Notes under the pieces: model-generated
Databases searched by the model: none
What the model was told of the DNA's origin: nothing
What the model saw: the letters and a program-made list of their open reading frames with translations, nothing else
Source of the DNA: Aquipseudomonas alcaligenes_A
GTDB lineage: Bacteria > Pseudomonadota > Gammaproteobacteria > Pseudomonadales > Pseudomonadaceae
Assembly: GCA_048595745.1 (NCBI GenBank)
Contig: CP184361.1
Strand: one strand, 5' to 3'
Length of the DNA: 64,000 nt
In this document: one piece after another, positions 45,030-56,040 of the stretch
Numbering within the stretch: the first letter of the stretch is position 1
How the letters are laid out: each line of letters begins with the position of its first letter
Translations under genes and position numbers: made by a program

Positions 45030-45950
45030 TCAGTCCCTGAAGAAGCGGTAGAACTCGCGTAGCTCTGCCTGGGCGTCACTGACACTGACTTGGGTAAAAC
45101 GCAGACTCTGCCGAGCCTGGCATTGCGCCAGACGCCACTGATCCAGCGGATGCAGCCAGCCAAGGACGGGGTAGCCGCCCATGGTCTGGCGGTCGGCCTG
45201 CAGGATGATCGGCTGACCGTCCGGCGGCACCTGGACGGCACCTCGCGCCACGCCCAGCGACCATTGCCGCGCAGGCGCCACCAGGGGCTCTCCTCGCAGC
45301 CGTGCGCCCATGCGATCGGACTGCGGCGCCAACTGCCAGGCCTGGCCGAAAAAAGCCGCCAGCGCCGCCTCACTGAACGCCACGGCATCGCCACCGGTGA
45401 TCACCCGCAGCAGGGGCGTGGCCCGGTAGTCCGGCCGATAAGGCCAGGGCACGCTGGCGGCACGGACGCAGGCCCCGCCGACACAGGCCAGCAGATCACC
45501 CTCGACCAGCGCGGCACCCGCACCATCCAGCCCACCCAAGCCCTCGCGCACCTGCGTGCTGATACTGCCCAGCACTGGCTCGGCAGCGAAGCCTCCAGCC
45601 GCCGCCAGGTAGAGATACTGACCGCTAACGGCGAAGCCGATCTTCAGGAACTGCCCTGCCCTCAGGGCGAAGCGCGACCAGTTCGGCACAACACGACCAT
45701 CGACCTCGATCCTGGCTTCAGCACCCGCCAGCGCCAGCCACACCTCGGCCTCGGCGCGCAGCTCCATGCCGCCCAGGGCGATCTCCAGCAGCGGCGTGCC
45801 CCAGGCATTGCCCACCAGGCGATTGGCCCAGGCTGCGGCATGACCATCCTGCACGCCGCCGGGCGACACCCCCAGATGCTGCCAACCGATGCGCCCCGCA
45901 TCCTGCAGCAGGCTCAGCGGCCCAGACCTGAGCACGCGCAGCCCGCTCAT
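45030..45950 (-). CDS. pxpC: 5-oxoprolinase subunit C (biotin-dependent carboxylase-like, KipA type)
   Basis: 306 residues, the AHS2/KipA family. N-terminus MSGLRVLRSGPLSLLQDAGR and the middle GVARGAVQVPPDGQPIILQAD are diagnostic. With PxpA and PxpB it cleaves 5-oxoproline (pyroglutamate) to glutamate using ATP, a metabolite-repair step. It is the last gene of pxpABC and overlaps pxpB by 4 nt. Confidence 0.93.
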   Translation of the reverse strand: MSGLRVLRSGPLSLLQDAGRIGWQHLGVSPGGVQDGHAAAWANRLVGNAWGTPLLEIALGGMELRAEAEVWLALAGAEARIEVDGRVVPNWSRFALRAGQFLKIGFAVSGQYLYLAAAGGFAAEPVLGSISTQVREGLGGLDGAGAALVEGDLLACVGGACVRAASVPWPYRPDYRATPLLRVITGGDAVAFSEAALAAFFGQAWQLAPQSDRMGARLRGEPLVAPARQWSLGVARGAVQVPPDGQPIILQADRQTMGGYPVLGWLHPLDQWRLAQCQARQSLRFTQVSVSDAQAELREFYRFFRD

Positions 45951-46621
45951 CTGGCGAGCTCGCGGCGATAGCGTGCCTCGTCGATCGGCACGAAACGCAC
46001 CCGGTCACCCAGGGCCAGCGGACAGGGAGGCGTGCGCCGCACATCGAATAGTTTCCAGGGGCAGAGACCGAGCAAGTGCCAGCCGCCAGGCGAGGCCTGG
46101 GGATAAATAGCGGTCTGACGTTCGGCGATGGCCAGGCTGCCGGCCGGCACACCTGTGCGAGGCGTCGCCAGGCGTGGCAAAGCCAGACGTTCGTTCAGCT
46201 CGCCCAGATAGGCGAAGCCCGGCGCGAAACCAATGGCGCCGACCCGGTACTCGCCGGCACTGTGCAGTTCGATGACCTCAGCGACAGTCAGCCCGCAGGC
46301 CTGCGCCACGCTGGCCAGGTCTTCGCCGGCATACCACACCGGGATCTCGTGCAGGCGCCCCGCAACGGGCGCCTGCGGCTCGGCCAACCAGGCCTCCAGC
46401 AGCGGCGCAAGGCGTTCGGCCAACTGCAGGTGGTCGGTACGCAGCAGGTCGTAGTGCAGCAGCAGCGTTGTCCACCCCGGTACCAGATCGGTGAGCAGCT
46501 CGCCCAGCTGCAGGCGAATGCGCTCGGCCAGGACGGCGATGCGCAGCGGCAAACCGGCATCCGGCGCCTCGGCCAGCACCAGCAACAGCGCTTCGGCGCC
46601 AGCCGGCTCCAGTCGGATCAC
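45947..46621 (-). CDS. pxpB: 5-oxoprolinase subunit B (KipI type)
   Basis: 224 residues, the AHS1/KipI family, with the conserved GAIGFAPGFAYLGELNERLA stretch and the C-terminal GGWHLLGLCPWKLFD. It works with PxpC as the kinase-like part of 5-oxoprolinase. It overlaps pxpA and pxpC by 4 nt each, so all three are translationally coupled. Confidence 0.93.
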   Translation of the reverse strand: MIRLEPAGAEALLLVLAEAPDAGLPLRIAVLAERIRLQLGELLTDLVPGWTTLLLHYDLLRTDHLQLAERLAPLLEAWLAEPQAPVAGRLHEIPVWYAGEDLASVAQACGLTVAEVIELHSAGEYRVGAIGFAPGFAYLGELNERLALPRLATPRTGVPAGSLAIAERQTAIYPQASPGGWHLLGLCPWKLFDVRRTPPCPLALGDRVRFVPIDEARYRRELAR

Positions 46622-47364
46622 AGCGCGTCCAGCTGGGCTCGCAGGCGCCGCAGCACGGCCAGCGACTCGGCGTTGTCGCCATGTACGCAGAGGCTATCGG
46701 CCCGCAGCCGCAGCGGCTTGCCATCGAGGTCGGCGAAGGGCTCGCCAGCGGCGATGGCCAGGGCCTGGTCGAGGATGCGCTGCGGCTCGTGATGCACGGC
46801 ACCGTCCAGACGCCGCGGCGCCAGCTGACCATCAGCCAGGTAGGCACGATCGGCGAACGCCTCGAACAACAGCGGCACGCCGACCGCCTTGGCCAGGCGT
46901 CGCTCCCGGTCATTGTCGGCCTGGGCCAGTACCATCAGTGGCAGACCCTCGCGGTAACGGGCGCAGGCGGTTAGTACGGCAATCATCAGCGCGTCGTCGC
47001 GCACCAGGTCGTTGTATAGGGCGCCATGCGGCTTGACGTAGGCGACCTGGGCGCCCGCGGCGCGGCAGAAAGCATCCAGCGCGCCGAGCTGGTACAGCAC
47101 CAGGGCCATGACCTCGTCCGGCGTGCAGCTGAGATGGCGGCGACCGAAGCCCTGCAGATCGGGATAGGACGGGTGGGCACCGATGGCGACACCATGTTGC
47201 CGCGCCAGTAGCACGCTGCGCTGCATGATCAGCGGGTCGCCGGCATGAAAGCCGCAGGCCAGGTTGGCCTGGTCGATCAGCGGCATGGCGTGCTCGTCGT
47301 CGCCCATGCGCCAGGCGCCGAAGCTTTCGCCCATGTCGCAATTGAGGAGGATTGGTCTGTTCAT
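46618..47364 (-). CDS. pxpA: 5-oxoprolinase subunit A (LamB/YcsF family)
   Basis: 248 residues starting with the signature LNCDMGESFGAWRMGDDEHA and containing NLACGFHAGDP and HPSYPDLQGFGRR. First gene of the pxpABC operon, reading leftward. The gap to the upstream speC gene holds the speC terminator, so pxpABC needs its own promoter in about 65 bp. Confidence 0.94.
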   Translation of the reverse strand: MNRPILLNCDMGESFGAWRMGDDEHAMPLIDQANLACGFHAGDPLIMQRSVLLARQHGVAIGAHPSYPDLQGFGRRHLSCTPDEVMALVLYQLGALDAFCRAAGAQVAYVKPHGALYNDLVRDDALMIAVLTACARYREGLPLMVLAQADNDRERRLAKAVGVPLLFEAFADRAYLADGQLAPRRLDGAVHHEPQRILDQALAIAAGEPFADLDGKPLRLRADSLCVHGDNAESLAVLRRLRAQLDAL

Positions 47365-47420
47365 CTCTGCAGCTTAAAGCCCCGTCGGGCGATGGGAAAG
47401 GCGGCGTGGATGCCCCGACA

Positions 47421-47450
47421 GAAACGAAAGACCCCGCCGAAGCGGGGTCT
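47421..47450 (-). terminator. Rho-independent terminator of speC
   Basis: AGACCCCG pairs with CGGGGTCT, loop CCGAAG; on the minus strand it is followed by TTCGTTTC. It ends the speC transcript before pxpA. Confidence 0.88.
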
Positions 47451-47467
47451 GTCTGCGTCACAGCGGC

Positions 47468-48631
47468 TCAGATATAGAAGGCCTTCAGCGGCGGGAAGCC
47501 GTTGAATTCCACCGCGCTGTAGCTGGTGGTGTAGGCACCGGTGGACAGCCAGTACAGGCGATCCTCGGCAGCCAGGTTCAGCGGCAGGCCGTACTTGTAG
47601 TTCTCGTACATGATGTCGGCGCTGTCGCAGGTCGGGCCGGCGATCACCACTTCCTCGGCCTCGCCCTTCTTCTCGGTCCAGATCGGGAACTTGATAGACT
47701 CATCCATGGTTTCGATCAGGCCGCTGAACTTGCCCACGTCGGTGTACACCCAGCGCTCCACGGCGGTACGCGATTTGCGCGCCACCAGCACCACTTCGCT
47801 GACCAGGATGCCGGCGTTGGCGATCAGCGAACGACCCGGCTCAAGGATGATTTCCGGCAGCTCGTCGCCGAAGTCTTCCTTGAGGAAACGGATGATCTCC
47901 TCGGCGTAGGTCTCCAGGCTGTTGGTGCGCTGGATGTAGTTGGCCGGGAAGCCGCCACCCATGTTGATCATCTGCAGGGTGATGCCGTCTTCTTCCTTGA
48001 GGCGCTCGAAGATCACCTTGACCTTGGCGATGGCGGCGTCCCACACGTCAATGTCGCGCTGCTGGCTGCCAACATGGAAGGACACGCCATAGGGCACCAG
48101 GCCCAGTTGCTTGGCCAGGATCAGCAGGTCCAGGGCCATGTCCGGGTTGCAGCCGAACTTGCGCGACAGCGGCCAGTCGGCACTGGTCGAACCTTCGGTG
48201 AGGATGCGCACATAGACCTTGGCACCCGGGGCGGCCTTGGCGATGTTGCGCAGGTCGGCCTCGGAGTCGGTGGCGAACAGGCGCACACCCTTGTCAAAGA
48301 AGTAGCGAATGTCGCGGGCCTTCTTGATGGTGTTGCCGTAGCTGATGCGCTCAGGGCCGACGCCAGCCTTCATCACCTTGTCCAGCTCGTAGATGGAGGC
48401 GATGTCGAAGTTCGAGCCCTTGTCGCGCAACAGCTCGGTGATCTCGGTGGCCGGGTTGGCTTTCACCGCGTAGTAGATCTTGGCGAAGGGGAAGCAGCTG
48501 ACCAGCTGATCGTAGGAGTCGGCGATGGTCTGCTTGTCGATGACGACGAAGGGGGTTTCCTGCTGGTCGGCAAACGCCTTCATGCGCTTGAAAGTTTCGG
48601 GTGCGAAATAGTCTTCGACCTTGATCGACAT
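47468..48631 (-). CDS. speC: Ornithine decarboxylase (fold III, eukaryotic type)
   Basis: 387 residues from MSIKVEDYFAPETF (48631); an ATG seven codons upstream is also in frame but not needed. Alanine-racemase-fold decarboxylase: the PLP lysine is Lys57 (KIYYAVKANPATE), the glycine-rich loop is NMGGGFPANY, and the dimer-interface catalytic cysteine is in GPTCDSADIMYENY. It makes putrescine from ornithine. Length and neighbours match SpeC of P. aeruginosa; lysine use cannot be excluded from sequence alone. Confidence 0.9.
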   Translation of the reverse strand: MSIKVEDYFAPETFKRMKAFADQQETPFVVIDKQTIADSYDQLVSCFPFAKIYYAVKANPATEITELLRDKGSNFDIASIYELDKVMKAGVGPERISYGNTIKKARDIRYFFDKGVRLFATDSEADLRNIAKAAPGAKVYVRILTEGSTSADWPLSRKFGCNPDMALDLLILAKQLGLVPYGVSFHVGSQQRDIDVWDAAIAKVKVIFERLKEEDGITLQMINMGGGFPANYIQRTNSLETYAEEIIRFLKEDFGDELPEIILEPGRSLIANAGILVSEVVLVARKSRTAVERWVYTDVGKFSGLIETMDESIKFPIWTEKKGEAEEVVIAGPTCDSADIMYENYKYGLPLNLAAEDRLYWLSTGAYTTSYSAVEFNGFPPLKAFYI

Positions 48632-49057
48632 GCTCGGGACTCCAAATGGCAAAACACGTTATAGAAAAGAGGGAGTGGCTCTCGATGAGAACCGTGAACG
48701 CCTGATCAGTTTCCCCACTTTGGTTCGCCTACTTCCCAAGGCATGTCGCCGATGACTTCCGCAGTGCGAAAGCCTCTCGTCGTCAGTACTTGAGCCGGAT
48801 GGATCGTTTCCAGCATGAGCGTTCGGGCGCGAACTTTAGGACCATGACTGCGCGATATCAACCGAAAATTGCCGCTGTTTTGCACCCAGTTGTCGCCTGG
48901 CTGATTGATTGTTTTCGATACTCAACAAAACGTCAGAAATGCTGCACAAAACCAGGCCCGACAGGGCTGCGACGAAACGGGAACAGGGGCCGGCCTTTAC
49001 CGGTATAATCGCCGCCTTTTTTGACACTCCGACGACCGAGTCGACAGGTTTTCCGCC
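48632..49057. promoter_or_regulatory. Divergent control region speC / prfC
   Basis: A 426-bp gap without a convincing gene. A perfect TATAAT at 49004-49009 is the probable -10 box of prfC; the -35 part is weak. A leftward TATAAC-like box near 48659-48664 could serve speC. A 72-codon open frame (48790-49008) has no ribosome site or recognisable product and overlaps the prfC promoter, so I do not call it. Confidence 0.6.
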
Positions 49058-50641
<1,584 letters not shown>

Positions 50642-50646
50642 TAGAC

Positions 50647-50672
50647 AAACGCCCCGGCCAAGCCGGGGCGTT
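50647..50672 (+). terminator. Rho-independent terminator of prfC
   Basis: AAACGCCCCGGC and GCCGGGGCGTTT form a perfect stem with a short CAA-type loop, followed by CATTTAT. Classic shape immediately after the prfC stop. Confidence 0.9.
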
Positions 50673-50713
50673 TCATTTATGGCCAGATGCACCCGGAGCA
50701 TGCTGCGGCGCTG

Positions 50714-50834
50714 ACTCCCTCTCCCCTTGGGAGAGGGCTGGGGCGACCCGCGTAGGGTGAGGGTGCCATGGGCAACTCGGAGCGGCCTGAAACGCCCTCA
50801 CCCCCGGCCCCTCTCCCACAGGGAGAGGGGAGCT
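50714..50834. repeat. C/T-rich paired-hairpin intergenic repeat, copy 4 (prfC-exonuclease)
   Basis: Left unit CTCCCTCTCCCCTTGGGAGA with GGGCTGGGG, right unit CCCTCACCCCCGGCCCCTCT with GGGAGAGGGGAG, in opposite orientation around about 45 bp. Same family as the copies in the gat and dpp operons. It lies between two convergent genes, reaching to 2 bp before the exonuclease stop. Confidence 0.85.
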
Positions 50835-50836
50835 GC

Positions 50837-51442
50837 CTACACGCTGGCCCGCAGCAACGCCCGCACCTTGGCCGCCGAAAGCTTCTGCAGCCCGCACAGG
50901 TAGTCGTGATCGGCACGGATGTCGTGGCGCTGCCACAGCAACGCCTGCAGGTGCAGCGTCAGGTTGGCCGCCATCTCGGCATCGGCCAGCGCGCGGTGGG
51001 CCTGGCCGGTGCTGGGCAGCCCGACCCAGCTGTTGAGGTTGCCCAGCTTGTGGCTAGGCGCCTCGGGCAGCAGGCGCCGCGACAGCAGCAGCGAACAGGC
51101 GAAGTCACGATTGCGACGCCGCCCCAGCTGGCCCAACTCGGCATCCCAGAACTTGCTGTCGAACGCGGCGTTGTGCGCCAGCAGCGGCGCCTCGCCGATG
51201 AACTCGGCGGCCTCCGCCATCACCTGCGCCACCGGCGGCGCGCTGCGCACCATGGCGTTGCTGATGCCGGTGAGCTGTTCGATGAAGGGCGGTACCCAGG
51301 CACCGGCATTCATCAGGCTCTGGTAGCGCGCGACGATGCGCCCGCCCTCGATCATGGCCACGCCGATTTCGGTCGGTCGCGCGCCCTGGGCCGGCGACAT
51401 GCCGGTGGTTTCAAAGTCGATCACGGCGATGCGATCTGGCAT
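50837..51442 (-). CDS. DEDDh 3'-5' exonuclease (DnaQ/RNase T-like)
   Basis: 201 residues. Exo I motif IAVIDFETTGM (Asp and Glu), Exo II region LLAHNAAFDSKFW, and Exo III HRALADAEMAANL with the His-x4-Asp of the DEDDh class. It degrades DNA or RNA from 3' ends; the precise substrate is not evident. It ends 9 bp... after the NYN gene upstream and may be cotranscribed with it. Confidence 0.88.
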   Translation of the reverse strand: MPDRIAVIDFETTGMSPAQGARPTEIGVAMIEGGRIVARYQSLMNAGAWVPPFIEQLTGISNAMVRSAPPVAQVMAEAAEFIGEAPLLAHNAAFDSKFWDAELGQLGRRRNRDFACSLLLSRRLLPEAPSHKLGNLNSWVGLPSTGQAHRALADAEMAANLTLHLQALLWQRHDIRADHDYLCGLQKLSAAKVRALLRASV

Positions 51443-51451
51443 CGGTTGTCC

Positions 51452-51931
51452 TCAGTTCTTCAACAACAGCGCACCCTCGACCGGCACGAAGCGGTCAGCG
51501 GCGCGGATCAGGGAATGCGCGGTGAGGCCCTCGACGCCATACACACAGCAGGCCACCCCATGACGGGCGCGGGCGCGCTGCAGCAGCAGGTCGAAATCGC
51601 CGTCGCCGGAGGCCAGCACCACTTCGTCCACCCGCTCGGCGGCATCCATCACATCCAGGGCGATGCCCACATCCCAGTCGCCCTTGGCCGAGCCGTCGCT
51701 GCGCTGGATATAGGGCTTGAGCAGCACCTCGAAACCGAGGTTGCGCAGGATCTGCTGGAACTGGCGCTGCTTGGCGTCGCCACGGTCGATGGCATAGGCG
51801 CGCGCCTCGACGATCTCGCCCTGCGCCGCCACCTGGCGCCACAGCTCGGCATAGTGGAAGTGGCAGCCATGAGCCTGGCGCACGGTGTAGTAAAGGTTCT
51901 GCACATCGGCGAACAGGGCGATCTTCTTCAC
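51452..51931 (-). CDS. NYN domain (LabA/DUF88-like) putative ribonuclease
   Basis: 159 residues if the GTG at 51931 is used (VKKIALFADVQNLYYTVR after an AGG site); the open frame continues to 51997 but without family similarity. PIN-like NYN fold with acidic metal ligands: Asp in FADVQNLYY, GDWDVGIALDVMD, and VVLASGDGDFDLLL. NYN proteins are predicted RNA-processing nucleases. It sits 9 bp upstream of the exonuclease gene on the same strand. Confidence 0.85.
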   Translation of the reverse strand: MKKIALFADVQNLYYTVRQAHGCHFHYAELWRQVAAQGEIVEARAYAIDRGDAKQRQFQQILRNLGFEVLLKPYIQRSDGSAKGDWDVGIALDVMDAAERVDEVVLASGDGDFDLLLQRARARHGVACCVYGVEGLTAHSLIRAADRFVPVEGALLLKN

Positions 51932-52039
51932 GGTGCAGCCTGGCAACAAGGGAGCGGCATTATGCGAAAGACCGGCATGTTCGTCGCCCCCGGCCATCGG
52001 CTAAAGTGAGGACATGTAGTACTGCCGCGATGCCTGCCG

Positions 52040-52714
52040 ATGAATCCGTTGACCGTTCTGCGCGATGCCTTCCATTTCTTCAGCCGTAACCTGCCCGGTA
52101 TCGCCCCGCTGTGTCTGCCGCTGATCGCCGCCGAATGCCTGGTGCGCGCGGTCGTCGCGGGCCTGGTCGATACGGACCATTCGCCCGCCTACGAGCTGCT
52201 GGTCGGGCTGTTCTTCTACCCGCTATACAGCGCCGCGCTGATCCTCTTCCTCGACGCGCGCAGCCAGGGCCAACGCCCGGCTACCCGTAACCTGCTGGCC
52301 GCCGCGCTGCCGCTGTGGCCGTCGTTCGCCGTGCTGGCCGGACTGAGTACCCTGCTGATCATGCTCGGTGGCGCGCTGTTTCTGCCGGTAGCCCTGTACC
52401 TGATGGTCAAGCTGGCTTTCTCCGAATACCTGCTGGTGCTGCGCGGCCTCGCACCGCTGCCGGCGATGCGCGAGAGCTTCCTGCTCAGCATCGGCCACTT
52501 CTGGTCGCTGCTGGCCTGCGTGCTGCTGGTGATCGTGCCGCTGTGGCTGCTGGATGACTGGACCCTGCAACTGCTCGGCGAGCAGCCCGATGCGATCGGC
52601 AGCCTGTTGCTGGACATCGTCAACGGCTTCCTCCAGTTGTTCTCCACCGTGGTGCTGTTCCGCTGCTTCATGCTGTGCAGCCAGCAGCCGACCGAGGACA
52701 GCCACAGCAGTTGA
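52040..52714 (+). CDS. YciC/UPF0259-like inner-membrane protein
   Basis: 224 residues with about six hydrophobic segments. N-terminus MNPLTVLRDAFHFFSRNLPG resembles the YciC family (BPD-like membrane proteins of unknown function; E. coli YciC/YhdP-type links to outer-membrane homeostasis have been suggested). No catalytic motif is seen. It starts 109 bp from the divergent NYN gene. Confidence 0.7.
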   Translation: MNPLTVLRDAFHFFSRNLPGIAPLCLPLIAAECLVRAVVAGLVDTDHSPAYELLVGLFFYPLYSAALILFLDARSQGQRPATRNLLAAALPLWPSFAVLAGLSTLLIMLGGALFLPVALYLMVKLAFSEYLLVLRGLAPLPAMRESFLLSIGHFWSLLACVLLVIVPLWLLDDWTLQLLGEQPDAIGSLLLDIVNGFLQLFSTVVLFRCFMLCSQQPTEDSHSS

Positions 52715-52783
52715 CCCGCTCGACAGGAAATCCTCCGCGCCTTTGCTAGGCTTGGGACTTCCGCAACCCCAGGGAAGATCGCC

Positions 52784-53218
52784 ATGCCCGAACAGAATCC
52801 GAGCATCCTCTCGCACGTCTCCATCGGCACCAATCAGTTCGAGCGGGCCGTGGCCTTCTACGACAAGGTCCTGGCGACCCTCGGCTGCAAGCGCGTCCTC
52901 GAACACCCCGGCGCCGTCGCCTGGGGCCGTGAATACCCGGAGTTCTGGGTGCAGACGCCGATCGATGGCCAGCCGGCGAATGTCGGCAACGGCAGCCACT
53001 TCGGCTTCGTCGCCCCGGACAAGCAGGCCGTGCACGCCTTCTACGACGCTGCCCTGGAGGCCGGCGCCAGCGCTGACGGCCCGCCCGGTCCGCGCCCGCA
53101 CTATGGCGAGCCCTACTACGGCTGCTTCGTCCGCGACCTAGACGGACACAAGATCGAGGCGGCCTACTGGGACACCGAGCTGGTCTACGAGCTGTATATC
53201 GAGCCGCACGCACACTGA
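52784..53218 (+). CDS. VOC family (glyoxalase-like) protein
   Basis: 144 residues with two beta-alpha-beta-beta-beta modules. Metal-site candidates are His11 (LSHVSIGTN), His in GNGSHFGFVA and Glu in GHKIEAAYWD. Family members act as lyases, dioxygenases or bleomycin-type binders; the function here cannot be narrowed. Stands alone 69 bp after the membrane-protein gene. Confidence 0.82.
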   Translation: MPEQNPSILSHVSIGTNQFERAVAFYDKVLATLGCKRVLEHPGAVAWGREYPEFWVQTPIDGQPANVGNGSHFGFVAPDKQAVHAFYDAALEAGASADGPPGPRPHYGEPYYGCFVRDLDGHKIEAAYWDTELVYELYIEPHAH

Positions 53219-53401
53219 CCTGTCGCCGCCCCTGCAAGCGGCCAGCCCGGTCACCACCGCGCGGCTCAAGCCCCCGCCTAAGGACGGGCCGCCGGCAAGC
53301 GGCCGAACGCTGAAGCGCTGTACCTCAAGGCTCTGGACAAAGCGCCAGTGCATCGCCATGCTCGGCCCCAAACGAACAACAAGACGGCCCGAGCCGCACC
53401 G

Positions 53402-54130
53402 ATGCGCAGATTCCTTTTTCCTGCCCTGCTGGCGTGGCTGTGCTGCTCCGGCGCCCAGGCCGCCGAGCCGACCGTCAGCGTCGGCTATTACGAATTCCCG
53501 CCCTACTCCTGGACCGATGACGATGGCAAGCCGCGCGGCTCCATCCTGGCGCTCACCGAGCGCCTGTTGCGCCACGCCGGTTACCGCGGCCATTACCGCT
53601 CACTGCCCGGCGCGCGGCTGTATGCCGCCCTGCGTGACGGCAGCGTGCAGCTGTGGCCCGGCGCCGGCGGCAAGACCGAACTGCTCGGCCATACCTACGA
53701 AGCCAGGCAGACCATGGGCGAGATCAGCCTGGCTCTCTACCACCGCACGGACACACCCAGGCCGGTCCTACCGGAGGGCCTCAGAGGGCGGGGGCTGATT
53801 GTGATCAGCGGCTACAGCTACTGGAAACCGGCCAGCGAACTGATCACCGACACCACGCTGGGAATCAGTATCCATCGCACCAGTACCCATGCCTCGGCGC
53901 TGGCCATGCTGCTGCGCAAACGGGGCGACTATCTGCTCGACTACCAGGCTCCCGTCGAACAGGTGCGCAAGGAGCTGGGGCTGTCACCCCTGCCCTATAC
54001 CATCCTGCAGACCATGCAACTGCGCCTGATTGCCTCGCGTCATGCCGAGGGCAGCCAGCGCTTGCTGGACGATCTGGACAGCGCCTACGCGGCGCTTCAG
54101 GCAGCGGGCGAACCCTTGCAACTGGACTAG
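53402..54130 (+). CDS. Periplasmic solute-binding protein family 3
   Basis: 242 residues from MRRFLFPALLAWLCCSGAQA, which is a clean signal peptide; an upstream in-frame ATG at 53348 would spoil it. SBP_bac_3-like fold (VSVGYYEFPPYSWTDDDGKP). Free-standing relatives in Pseudomonas are common and often of unknown ligand; no transporter genes adjoin. The downstream neighbour is a chemoreceptor, so a sensory role is possible but not shown. Confidence 0.8.
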   Translation: MRRFLFPALLAWLCCSGAQAAEPTVSVGYYEFPPYSWTDDDGKPRGSILALTERLLRHAGYRGHYRSLPGARLYAALRDGSVQLWPGAGGKTELLGHTYEARQTMGEISLALYHRTDTPRPVLPEGLRGRGLIVISGYSYWKPASELITDTTLGISIHRTSTHASALAMLLRKRGDYLLDYQAPVEQVRKELGLSPLPYTILQTMQLRLIASRHAEGSQRLLDDLDSAYAALQAAGEPLQLD

Positions 54131-54459
54131 CCGCTCCGCCGCCCCATGCGCGACGCCTGAGCAGCCCGCGGCAAAAAGCGCCGAAAGCTCGCCAGCGGGC
54201 CACCCATCGGCAATAGCAGATAGCCACTAGACATCCAAAAAAGTGACGTCAAAATAATAGCCAGCCATAGATGCGCCCCCCAGGCGCATGCGAATCATCA
54301 AAAAACAATAACGCCCTCTATCGCCCCATCCCAGATTTTCTGCAGCGCCGCGCGGGCTCTGCGACAGCTGAACCCCATAGAACCCCAAATGCCCCGGAAG
54401 AGACTCCGGGAGCAGACGTATGCCCTTTTGCCATCCAAAGGGCCAGAGAAATGCAATCC
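54131..54459. other. Intergenic region before the Aer-like receptor
   Basis: 329 bp without a supported gene. It is A-rich around 54230-54310 (CCAAAAAAGTGACGTCAAAA) and presumably carries the receptor promoter. The receptor frame stays open back to 54271, but the translated extension has no PAS or membrane features. No sigma-28 consensus was recognised. Confidence 0.45.
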
Positions 54460-56025
54460 ATGAAAATGCGCCGCCCCGTCACCAACGTCGAGCAGACCTT
54501 TGCCCACGACCAACGCCTGATCTCCGCCACGGATGCCGCGGGAAACATCACCTACTGCAACAGCGAGTTCGTCAGAATCAGCGGGTACACCGAAGAGGAA
54601 CTACTGGGAAGCCCACACAACCTGGTCCGCCACCCGGACATGCCTGCCGCCGTTTTTGCGGTGATGTGGGGCTACCTGCGGGCCGGCAAGAGCTGGATGG
54701 GCGTGGTCAAGAACCGCTGCAAGAACGGCGACTACTACTGGGTCAGTGCTTACGTCACGCCCATTCTCGATAATGGCCGCGTCGTGGGCTACGAGTCCGT
54801 GCGGGTCAAGCCGACCCGCGAGCAGGTGGCACGGGCGCAAAGCCTCTATGAGCGTATCCGGGAGGGCCATAACCCCATCCCGACGACACGTCGACTGGCC
54901 CACCACGCTTGGTCATTCGCCCTGCCCGTTGCCGCTTCAGCACTGGCTATCACGGTCATCGGGACGAGCACGCCCTGGATCGCCGGAGGGTTGACCGCCA
55001 CGCTGATACTCGGTGTCGGGCTGTGTTCCAGACGCCAACTGGAATCGACACTCAGCAGGATCGTCGGCAAGAACCCCAATGCCTTTGCCGACCCGATCAG
55101 CGCGCAGGTCTACAGCGAGGCACAGGGAGCCGCAGCGCAACTGGACATGCTGCTGATCAGCGAGGATGCGCGCCTGCGTACCGCATTGACGCGCCTGAGC
55201 GACCTGGCCAGCCGCGTGGCAGAGTCGGCAGCGAATGCGTCGAGCCTGTCCAGCCAGACCGAGCGCGCTTTGCTGGCACAGAGAGCCGAGACAGATCTGA
55301 CGGCCGCCACCATGACCGAGATGGCCGCCTCCATTGCAGAGGTTGCGGGCAACGTTCAGCAAACAGCCAGCGAAGCGCAGGCCGCCAGCACACTGGCCGA
55401 GCAGGGCGACCGTGTTGCCGAGAGCACGCTTGGAGCTATCGAGTCACTGGCGACGACCGTGACGAAAATCGGCTCGGCCGTCGATACGCTGGCCGGGGAA
55501 ACGCAGCAAATCATGTCAGCCGCGGAAATCATCCAGAGCATCGCCGAGCAAACCAACCTGCTAGCCCTCAATGCCGCCATCGAGGCTGCGCGCGCCGGCG
55601 AACAGGGCAGAGGCTTTGCGGTGGTGGCCGATGAAGTTCGTTCGCTCGCCAGCAAGACTCGCGAATCGACCCAGCAAATCCAGTGCGTGATTCAAACACT
55701 CAAGGCAGGTGCCGACGAGGCCGTCTCGGTTGCCCGTCTGGGCATGCACGAAGCCGACAGTGGCCTGCAGCAGGTGGTCAACACCCGTGGCGCCCTGCAG
55801 GGCATTCGGCAAGCGGTCGATCGCATCGGCGCCATGAGCCTGCAGATGGCCGCGGCCTCGGAACAGCAGGCACTGGTTTCCGAAGATATCTCCCAACAGA
55901 CCAACAATGTCGCCGCCACCATGGAGCAGACGGCGGACAATGCGCGTTCAACCGTTAGCCGCGCCGTGGAGCTGGAACAGGTCGCGGCCGACCTGCGCGC
56001 CCTGGTTGAGCGCTTCAATCGCTGA
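54460..56025 (+). CDS. Aer-like methyl-accepting chemotaxis protein with PAS domain
   Basis: 521 residues from MKMRRPVTNVEQTFAHDQ (54460; AGAGAA ribosome site; ATG 54451 also possible). The N-terminal PAS domain (TDAAGNITYCNSEFVRISGY) is followed by two close membrane segments near residues 150-195 and a cytosolic signalling domain with the MCP tip LNAAIEAARAGEQGRGFAVV. Aer-type receptors sense redox state or oxygen through FAD in the PAS domain and signal to CheA. It converges on hrpB. Confidence 0.9.
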   Translation: MKMRRPVTNVEQTFAHDQRLISATDAAGNITYCNSEFVRISGYTEEELLGSPHNLVRHPDMPAAVFAVMWGYLRAGKSWMGVVKNRCKNGDYYWVSAYVTPILDNGRVVGYESVRVKPTREQVARAQSLYERIREGHNPIPTTRRLAHHAWSFALPVAASALAITVIGTSTPWIAGGLTATLILGVGLCSRRQLESTLSRIVGKNPNAFADPISAQVYSEAQGAAAQLDMLLISEDARLRTALTRLSDLASRVAESAANASSLSSQTERALLAQRAETDLTAATMTEMAASIAEVAGNVQQTASEAQAASTLAEQGDRVAESTLGAIESLATTVTKIGSAVDTLAGETQQIMSAAEIIQSIAEQTNLLALNAAIEAARAGEQGRGFAVVADEVRSLASKTRESTQQIQCVIQTLKAGADEAVSVARLGMHEADSGLQQVVNTRGALQGIRQAVDRIGAMSLQMAAASEQQALVSEDISQQTNNVAATMEQTADNARSTVSRAVELEQVAADLRALVERFNR

Positions 56026-56040
56026 ACGCGCGCCAGGCCT

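Noticed and set aside
48790..49008. 72-codon ORF between speC and prfC
   Set aside because: No ribosome site, no similarity recognised, and its end overlaps the TATAAT promoter of prfC.
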